From: Halegenticoccus tardaugens
GTDB lineage: Archaea > Halobacteriota > Halobacteria > Halobacteriales > Haloferacaceae
Length of the DNA: 64,000 nt
NCBI RefSeq assembly: GCF_004116405.1
Contig: NZ_SDIC01000006.1
Location: 1 to 64,000, forward strand
Direction: 5' to 3'
The notes below the pieces were generated by a model. It ran no database searches, was not told the origin of the DNA, and saw only the letters and a list, made by a program, of their open reading frames with translations. This document shows positions 58,665-64,000 of the stretch, in pieces. Both the position numbers and the translations under genes were made by a program. Every line of letters begins with the position of its first letter. The stretch's first letter is position 1.

Positions 58665-59759
58665 TCACTCGGCGTCCGTTCTCGACCGCTCCCCGTCGAC
58701 CGGCCGACCGCCGAGACCGGCGGACAGGTACAGCGAACAGACGCCGCCGACGAGGACGACCAGCCAGTACGTCGCGACGCGGTACAGCAGCACCGCGGCG
58801 GCGACCACGTCGACGGCCGTCCCCGTCAGGAGGACGATCGCGGCGGCCGCGCCGATCTCCGTCCCGCCGAGGCCGCCCGGTGTCGGCAGGAGCGTGGCCA
58901 GGCCGGCCGCCGGGACGACGAAGAGCGACAGCGCGAGCGGCGGATGGTGGCCGACGGCGAGAAAGCCGAGGTGCAGCGGCAGGGCGAACAGCAGCCACCC
59001 GCACAGCGCGAAGGCCGCGGCCCTGACGACCGTCCGGCGGTCCGCGGTCGCCCGGTCGAACGCCTCGAAGAAGTCCGCCAGCCCGCGGTCGATCGCGTCG
59101 GGCGCGAGTCGGCGACCCGCCCGCGGGAGGAGCCGTCCGACGGTCGCGCGACCGACGGCCCCGCCCGCGAGCGCCGACCGGCGGAGCGCCGACCGGCGGT
59201 GGCGAAGGCACCCTACCAGCGCGGCGACGACCGCGAGCACGGCCGCGAGGGCGACCGCGACGGTCCCAGTTCCGCCCCCGGCGGCGGGCGCGGCGGTCAG
59301 GACGAACCAGCCGAAGCCCGCGACGGCGACGACGAGCGATCCGAGGAAGATGACGAGTTCGCTCGCCGTCACCGCGGCGAACGTCCGGCGGTAGTCGAGT
59401 TCGAGATCCTCCGCGAGCACGTACGCGAGGAGCGGCACGCCGCCCGCGTGACCGAGCGGGAGCACCTGCTTCGCGAACGTCCCCGCGAGGTAGCCCACCC
59501 GAACGCGGTCCGTCGGAACGGATTCGACGGTCCCGAGGAACGTCGCCGTGACGCTGCTCCACGCCAACTGCGCCAGCAGGCTGGCGAGGAACGCCGCCGC
59601 GAGCAGCCGCGGGTCGGCCGCGACCACCTCGGCGGCGATCGCGCTCCAGTCGACGTCGGCGACGACCACGACCGCGAGGAGCGACGCGACGACGCCGAGG
59701 CCGAACGCGATCCGCCTTCGGCCGTTCGGCTTGGGTTCGACCGCGTAGCTCGCTTCCAT
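58665..59759 (-). CDS. lysylphosphatidylglycerol synthase-like membrane protein
   Basis: Polytopic protein of 364 residues with eight or more hydrophobic segments, of the LPG_synthase_TM (UPF0104) family, which includes the haloarchaeal AglD-type C-terminal domain. Family marks are TFAKQVLPLGHAGGVPLLAYVLAE and, near the end, LLPTPGGLGGTEIGAAAAIVLL. It may flip or modify lipid-linked groups. ATG 59759 is favoured; ATG 59786 adds nine residues and overlaps the likely TATA region. The last 25 codons contain the 46-bp segment duplicated in reverse at 57515-57560. Confidence 0.85.
   Translation of the reverse strand: MEASYAVEPKPNGRRRIAFGLGVVASLLAVVVVADVDWSAIAAEVVAADPRLLAAAFLASLLAQLAWSSVTATFLGTVESVPTDRVRVGYLAGTFAKQVLPLGHAGGVPLLAYVLAEDLELDYRRTFAAVTASELVIFLGSLVVAVAGFGWFVLTAAPAAGGGTGTVAVALAAVLAVVAALVGCLRHRRSALRRSALAGGAVGRATVGRLLPRAGRRLAPDAIDRGLADFFEAFDRATADRRTVVRAAAFALCGWLLFALPLHLGFLAVGHHPPLALSLFVVPAAGLATLLPTPGGLGGTEIGAAAAIVLLTGTAVDVVAAAVLLYRVATYWLVVLVGGVCSLYLSAGLGGRPVDGERSRTDAE
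58709..58754. repeat. 46-bp exact inverted duplicate, copy B
   Basis: This is the original-looking copy, since it is in frame within the LPG-synthase-like gene. Copy A is its exact reverse complement at 57515-57560. The 1.15-kb interval between them holds the lipoprotein and the 58-residue gene. Confidence 0.95.
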
Positions 59760-59880
59760 GTTCCCCCAAAATCGATCAGAACCCATTACTGTTGGGATGA
59801 GTGAGAGATTCGCTAGCGTCATCGTGACGGGCGTCACCGGATAGCAAGGATCAAACCCGTCGCCGCCGTCGCGGACGACG

Positions 59881-61185
59881 ATGCACGTCGACGCAGACCG
59901 CCTTCGGGCGGACATCGAGGCCAACGCGGCGTTCGGGGCGATCGAGACGGACGAGGGGCGCGGTCGAACCGTCCTTGCCGGGACCGACGCGAGTCGACGG
60001 GCGCGCGAGTACTTCGTCGAGCGGCTCCGCGACGCCGGACTCTCGGTGACCGTCGACGCCGTCGGCAACGTGTCGGGGACGTGGCTCCCCGAGAGCGCGG
60101 ATCCGGACGCCGCGCCGGTCGCCGCCGGGAGTCACCTCGACTCGGTTCCCGAGGGCGGCATCTTCGACGGGCCGCTCGGCGTCTACGCCGCGCTGGAGAG
60201 CGTCCGGGCGGCGCAGGACGCCGGGCTCGACCCCGACCGTCCGATCTCGGTCGTGTGCTTCTCCGAGGAGGAGGGTCAGCGGTTCTCGAACGGACTGCTC
60301 GGCTCGTCGGTCGCGGTCGGCGAGCGGACGGTCGAGGAGGCGCTCGAGCTCGAAGACGACGCGGGCGTCGCCCTCGACGCTGCCCTCGACGAGATCGGTT
60401 TCCGGGGCGAAGGCCGCCTCGACGCGGCCGGGTGGGACGCCTGGTTCGAACTCCACGTCGAACAGGACACGCGGCTGGAGCGCGTGGGAGCGACCGAGGG
60501 AGCGTCGGCCGCCGAGGCGTCGTCCGACGAGACGACGTCCCCCGTGGGCGTCGTGACGACCATCACCGGCATCACCCACTGCGAGGTGACTGTCCGCGGC
60601 GAGGCGAACCACGCCGGCGCGACGCCGATGGACGATCGGACCGACGCCCTCGCCGCCGCGAGCGAGTTCGTCCTCGACGTGGAGGCGGCGGCGAACGACG
60701 TCGTCGCGGCGTCGAGCGAGACGGCGGTGGCGACCGTCGGCTCCCTCACCGTCCGGCCGAACGCGACGAACGTCGTCCCCGGGACCGTCGAGATGGGCGT
60801 GGACGTTCGGGACGTCTCCGCCGAGTCGATGGAGACGATCGTCGAGGCGGCCCGCGCGAGCCTCGCGCTGCTCGAACGCGGGCGCGGCGTCGAAACCGAG
60901 TTCTCGCGACCGTTCGACCTCGAACCGACGCCGATGAGCGACCGCCTTCGCCGGATCGCACACCGCGCGGGCGAGGGGGCGGGCGTCGACACCGTGGACC
61001 TCCACTCGGGGGCCGCACACGACACGATGCACGTCGCCGGCGCGACCGACGCCGCCCTGCTCTTCGCGCCCTCCCGCGACGGCGTCTCGCACAACCCCCG
61101 CGAGTGGACCGACTGGAGCGACTGCGCGGCCGCCGCGCGGGTGCTCGCCGGGTCGATCGCCGACGCGGCGGGGGCGCTGCCGTAG
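59881..61185 (+). CDS. M20-family N-carbamoyl-amino-acid hydrolase/allantoate amidohydrolase
   Basis: Zinc amidohydrolase of 434 residues. It has GSHLDSVPEGGIFDGPLGVYAALE with the first metal ligands (His and the bridging Asp), FSEEEGQRFSNGLLGS with the catalytic Glu pair, WFELHVEQDTRLE, the dimerisation-domain segment GEANHAGATPMDDRTDALAAAS, and LHSGAAHDTMHVA near the end. This is the hydantoinase/carbamoylase subgroup of M20 that also includes allantoate amidohydrolase and beta-ureidopropionase; which substrate applies is not clear. It probably releases ammonia in purine, pyrimidine or hydantoin catabolism. Confidence 0.88.
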   Translation: MHVDADRLRADIEANAAFGAIETDEGRGRTVLAGTDASRRAREYFVERLRDAGLSVTVDAVGNVSGTWLPESADPDAAPVAAGSHLDSVPEGGIFDGPLGVYAALESVRAAQDAGLDPDRPISVVCFSEEEGQRFSNGLLGSSVAVGERTVEEALELEDDAGVALDAALDEIGFRGEGRLDAAGWDAWFELHVEQDTRLERVGATEGASAAEASSDETTSPVGVVTTITGITHCEVTVRGEANHAGATPMDDRTDALAAASEFVLDVEAAANDVVAASSETAVATVGSLTVRPNATNVVPGTVEMGVDVRDVSAESMETIVEAARASLALLERGRGVETEFSRPFDLEPTPMSDRLRRIAHRAGEGAGVDTVDLHSGAAHDTMHVAGATDAALLFAPSRDGVSHNPREWTDWSDCAAAARVLAGSIADAAGALP

Positions 61186-61247
61186 CCGACGCGGTCTCGG
61201 GTCGACTCGTCGTCGCCGCTCGAATCGGAGCCTCGCTCCGGGTGGCT

Positions 61248-61529
61248 TCAGAACGACAGATCGTCTGCGTAGTGCGGATTCCCCGCCCGATCGTCGTAGA
61301 ACTTCCGGCCGACGTACGCGTCGGTCACGTGACAGAGGAGGACTTCGTACACGTCCTTCGCCGAGTAGAACCGCGACACCGAACAGCGGTCGACGACCTC
61401 GCCGATCGTCTCTTCGTCCCCGTTCGGCGACGCTATCGTCCGATCTCCCAGCTCCTCCGTCAGCCGTTCTGCGACGATGGGGAAGTCGAACGCTCGATCC
61501 ACCGTCCGGTACGTTTCGCTGAGACGCAT
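61248..61529 (-). CDS. DUF5789-family protein
   Basis: Small acidic haloarchaeal protein of 93 residues: MRLSETYRTVDRAFDFPIVAERL at the start, an ETIGEVVDRCSVSRFYSAKDVYEVLLCHV centre, and the conserved DAYVGRKFYDDRAGNPHY end that marks DUF5789. ATG 61529 fits the family; an extension to 61619 is rejected. Function unknown. Confidence 0.82.
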   Translation of the reverse strand: MRLSETYRTVDRAFDFPIVAERLTEELGDRTIASPNGDEETIGEVVDRCSVSRFYSAKDVYEVLLCHVTDAYVGRKFYDDRAGNPHYADDLSF

Positions 61530-61648
61530 CGCCGCGCTCTTTTCGGACGCCCCAAAAAGCGACTCTGACCGAAACGTCGAAACGACGGGGCGCCGGCGAG
61601 GTCCGCCCTTAAAAAGCAAGGAGAGTGCCCGTGCCTCGAGGCGTCCTC

Positions 61649-61695
61649 GGAACGCTTCGCGTTCCGATGTGCGAACGAGACGCGACGCGTCTCGT
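61649..61695. repeat. two perfect hairpins in a divergent promoter region
   Basis: GGAACGC/GCGTTCC (61649-61655, 61659-61665; loop TTC) and ACGAGACGC/GCGTCTCGT (61675-61683, 61687-61695; loop GAC) are both perfect. They lie between the divergent DUF5789 and glycosylase genes, where terminators are not expected, so protein binding or a structured leader is more likely. Confidence 0.7.
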
Positions 61696-61797
61696 CAACG
61701 CGGTATGGATCCGACAACCAAGAGACGGGCGTTCGCCGTCACGGCGGCCGCGACGGAATCGAAAGCCGAAAAGTCGTCCGACCCGTCGGATTCGCCG

Positions 61798-62712
61798 ATG
61801 GAAACCGGCGCGATTCCCCTCGCCGATCTCGACGGCCCGTTCGACCTCCAGGCGACCCTCGAAAGCGGTCAGTCGTACCTCTGGGATCGCCCCGACGGTC
61901 GGATGTACGAGTCGACGGACGCCCGCGGCGGCGACGCCTGGTACGAGACGGTCGTTCCGTCGATCGAGGGCGTGACGGAGCGCCGCGAGGTCGTTCGCGT
62001 CCGCCAGACCGACGGCGCGCTGGAGTGGGAGTCGACGACCGACGCCGTCCCGATCCTCGCGCACCTGCTCCGGCTCGACGACGACCTCGACGCGATCCGC
62101 GCCGCGACGCCCGACGATCCGCTCCTCCGGCGAGCCTTCGAGGCGTACCGCGGGATGCGGCTCGTCCGCGACCCCGCCTTCACGTGTCTCGTCTCTTTCA
62201 TCTGCTCCGCGCAGATGCGCGTCTCGCGCATCCACGGGATGCAGCGGGCGCTCTCACGGACCTACGGGGACACCGTGGTCGCGGGCGGCCGCGAGTTCCG
62301 CGCGTTCCCGTCGCCGGAGCGACTCGCCGCCCGAACGGAAGCCGAGCTCCGCGACCTCAACCTCGGCTACCGCGCGCCGTACGTCCGACGGACCGCGGAG
62401 ATGGTCGCGGAAGAAGAGGCCGACCCGACGGCCGCCGCCGAACTGCCGTACGAGGACGCGCGCGAGTACCTCACCCGGTTCGTCGGCGTGGGTGACAAGG
62501 TGGCCGACTGCGTCCTCCTGTTCTCGCTCGGCTTCCTGGAGGCGGTGCCGCTCGACACGTGGATCAAGAGCGCCATCGCCGACAACTACCCCGACTGCGA
62601 GCGGGGAAACTACGCGGCCACCTCTCGGGCCATCCGCGAACGTTTCGGGGGCCGCTACGCCGGCTACGCGCAAACGTACGTGTTCTACTATCTCCGGGGC
62701 GGCGGCGCTTGA
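61798..62712 (+). CDS. OGG1/AlkA-type DNA glycosylase (HhH-GPD)
   Basis: Base-excision repair glycosylase of 304 residues, probably acting on 8-oxoguanine. The N-terminal OGG domain has the family phrase FDLQATLESGQSYLW. The HhH-GPD part has VSFICSAQMRVSRIHGMQRAL, the helix-hairpin-helix with catalytic Lys in FVGVGDKVADCVLLFSLGF, and the catalytic Asp in AVPLDTWIKSAI. ATG 61798 (METGAIPLADL) matches the family start; ATG 61705 would add 31 low-complexity residues. A T-rich stretch follows the stop. Confidence 0.88.
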   Translation: METGAIPLADLDGPFDLQATLESGQSYLWDRPDGRMYESTDARGGDAWYETVVPSIEGVTERREVVRVRQTDGALEWESTTDAVPILAHLLRLDDDLDAIRAATPDDPLLRRAFEAYRGMRLVRDPAFTCLVSFICSAQMRVSRIHGMQRALSRTYGDTVVAGGREFRAFPSPERLAARTEAELRDLNLGYRAPYVRRTAEMVAEEEADPTAAAELPYEDAREYLTRFVGVGDKVADCVLLFSLGFLEAVPLDTWIKSAIADNYPDCERGNYAATSRAIRERFGGRYAGYAQTYVFYYLRGGGA

Positions 62713-62714
62713 GA

Positions 62715-62730
62715 CGGGTTTTTTCTTATC
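62715..62730 (+). terminator. T-rich terminator after the glycosylase gene
   Basis: GACGGGTTTTTTCTTATC begins just after the TGA at 62710-62712, with a six-T run. A second T-rich block is at 62741-62748. Archaeal intrinsic termination needs such T tracts without a stem. Confidence 0.55.
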
Positions 62731-62809
62731 GAAGGGCAATTTTATTATCCCGCTCCCCGGGGTATTCAGGCGAAGGTTCATACAGCCGCGTGGACAACTA
62801 GCGCCCACA

Positions 62810-63295
62810 ATGGATTGTAGAGTCGTCGTGGAAGCGGCGGTCCCCGTGTACGACGTGGAGACGCCGGACGAGGCGATTCGAATCGCCATCTCGAAGACGG
62901 GTGAGATGCTTAATCCGAAGCTCAATTACGTCGAGATAAATATGGGCTCCCGCGAGTCTCCGTCCGGCGACGAGCTTCCGCCGGCGTTCATCGCGGCCGA
63001 CGAGGCGCTCGTCGCGCTGGAACTCGAAATGACCGTGTTCAACGTCGAACGCGAGGAGCACGCGAGCCGGATCGCCCGCAAGGAGATCGGCCAGCGACTC
63101 GCGAACATTCCGCTGAAAATCCTCTCCGTGGAGGAGCTCGAAGAGGACGGGGACGACGACGCCGAGGAGACGGATTCGGAGACCGAGGCGGACGCGGACG
63201 CCGACGAGAGCGCCGCGGAGGCCGCCGACGGCGACGATGAAGACGACCTCCTCCCCGAGTTCGAGGAGATGGTCGAGGAAGAGTCCGGCGGATAG
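62810..63295 (+). CDS. DUF555-family protein
   Basis: Conserved archaeal protein of 161 residues. The core (about 1-105) begins MDCRVVVEAAVPVYDVET and contains AIRIAISKTGEMLNPKLNYVEI, PAFIAADEALVALELEMTVFN and RIARKEIGQRLANIPLKILSVEEL. The C-terminal 50 residues are almost entirely Asp, Glu, Ala and Ser, a typical haloarchaeal tail. GTTCATACAG near 62778-62787 is a TATA-like box about 27 bp before ATG 62810, so the message is probably leaderless. Function unknown. Confidence 0.9.
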   Translation: MDCRVVVEAAVPVYDVETPDEAIRIAISKTGEMLNPKLNYVEINMGSRESPSGDELPPAFIAADEALVALELEMTVFNVEREEHASRIARKEIGQRLANIPLKILSVEELEEDGDDDAEETDSETEADADADESAAEAADGDDEDDLLPEFEEMVEEESGG

Positions 63296-63341
63296 CCGCC
63301 GCTACTGGCTGTGAGTTCCGGTAGGGGACGAGGACTTCGAT

Positions 63342-63578
63342 TCAGTCGGCCTGTGGAGCGAGCGCTTCCGACTCGGCTTCTCCCATCGACGACGTAATCC
63401 CGCGCGCCAGCTCAAAAACGGCCGCCTTGTGGTCGGTCTTTGACTTGTGAATAGATGTCGGTCGTACGCCCAGCGTCTCGTACTCCGACATTTCGAACTC
63501 GCGTCCTTCCCATTTTTCGCACTGGTTCTGTACCTCTGCAAGCAGGCCGTGAAGGTGAATGAGCTCCTGCTTCTTCAT
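63342..63578 (-). CDS. UPF0058-family protein
   Basis: Small protein of 78 residues: MKKQELIHLHGLLAEVQNQCE, then YETLGVRPTSIHKSKTDHKAAVFELARGI. The His-rich ends fit the UPF0058 group, described as possible metal-binding proteins. ATG 63578 is about 30 bp after TAATATAACC (minus strand, near 63610). It is convergent with the DUF555 gene. Confidence 0.9.
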   Translation of the reverse strand: MKKQELIHLHGLLAEVQNQCEKWEGREFEMSEYETLGVRPTSIHKSKTDHKAAVFELARGITSSMGEAESEALAPQAD

Positions 63579-63628
63579 GAGCAACCCATGCTTGCAACTG
63601 GAGGGTTATATTATTATCTTGAGCACCG

Positions 63629-63916
63629 TTAGCACACTCCTGCCCGCTCGGTGGCATCTGACGGCGGATTTCGCCCCCTCACGGCGGTGCGGTGTGAACG
63701 TTTTAGTTTCTTCTTACCCTGATAGTAAACGTCGGTTACTCCATTGTTCACGTCAGTTTCGTCGGTGAACTCACGGTCGAGCCGACGAGTCAGCGGACCA
63801 CACTCGCCGCCGTCGACCATCGGCAGCGCGGCGCGGTATCCCGCCGCGCGTGATCGATCCGTCAAACCAAAGATGCCTCCGTGCGCCGGTCGGAGCGCGG
63901 ACTCCCGAAGGCGCAT
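63629..63916 (-). CDS. possible hypothetical protein at window end
   Basis: ATG 63916 opens a 95-codon basic frame (LTRRLDREFTDETDVNNGVTD and YYQGKKKLKRSHRTA). No family or domain is recognised, and the third-position GC is lower than in clear genes. It is either a small unknown gene or chance. The rest of 63579-64000 holds the promoter of the UPF0058 gene and nothing else I can support. Confidence 0.3.
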   Translation of the reverse strand: MRLRESALRPAHGGIFGLTDRSRAAGYRAALPMVDGGECGPLTRRLDREFTDETDVNNGVTDVYYQGKKKLKRSHRTAVRGRNPPSDATERAGVC

Positions 63917-64000
63917 CTCGCGAACGGGAAAACTCTCGTCCTCGCGTGCGGACCCGGGCGCGCACGCCGGGTTCCGGCCGGTGAACGCTACTGAAACTGT

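Overview
The window is haloarchaeal chromosome (class Halobacteria). The evidence is a strongly GC-rich sequence, acidic proteins rich in Asp, Glu and Ala, archaeal TBP and Orc1/Cdc6, many genes whose start codon lies about 25-28 bp after a TATA-like box (leaderless transcripts), and several families confined to or typical of haloarchaea (DUF5789, DUF7563, DUF555, UPF0058). From memory, the order tbp - orc - archaeosine (preQ0) genes resembles the oriC2/orc5 region of Haloferax. The species cannot be named from the sequence alone.

Layout. 1-5.3 kb: TATA-binding protein, a winged-helix regulator, a minus-strand orc1/cdc6 gene and a complete replication origin with nine origin-recognition boxes in two orientations plus several tandem-repeat blocks. 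5.3-12.3 kb: two small unknown genes, an XPB/Rad25-type helicase, a class V aminotransferase, an AIR-synthase-like enzyme, an orphan alpha-helical protein and tRNA-Tyr. 12.5-18.6 kb: thioesterase, the preQ0 cluster queD-queE-queC with a coupled methyltransferase, then small redox, transport, glyoxalase and SRPBCC genes. 18.6-27.8 kb: alpha-glucan module, with a 1511-residue double GH15 protein divergent from two overlapping GH13-type hydrolases; malQ (56 kb) belongs to the same metabolism. 28-33.6 kb: a 51-residue zinc-finger protein, an MrfA-type helicase, a Dps-like ferritin, a 2Fe-2S ferredoxin, a GIY-YIG/DUF123 protein and a second FilR1-type regulator.

33.6-44.6 kb is a hydroxy-acid oxidation island: a giant FAD/Fe-S dehydrogenase, a lactate permease, a small HTH regulator with a repeated motif around its promoter, an NRAMP-related transporter without the metal motif, LutC, and a fused LutB-LutA. 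At 47.8-52.1 kb a paralogue of the giant dehydrogenase sits beside a glyoxylate-type aminotransferase. This suggests glycolate to glyoxylate to glycine, in contrast to lactate oxidation in the first island. Between the two lie a PRC-barrel protein, a TrkA-N/DHH phosphoesterase and a tRNA-Lys followed by two extra copies of its own 3' end. 52-64 kb: alpha/beta hydrolase, thrS, malQ, a lipoprotein, an LPG-synthase-like membrane protein, an M20 amidohydrolase, an OGG1-type glycosylase and small conserved haloarchaeal genes.

I found no complete insertion sequence, prophage or CRISPR array. The most unusual material is non-coding: the repeat-rich origin, tandem duplications that run across stop codons (three genes), the tRNA-Lys 3'-end repeats, a 46-bp exact inverted duplication around a small gene cluster, and a phased operator-like motif in the lactate island.
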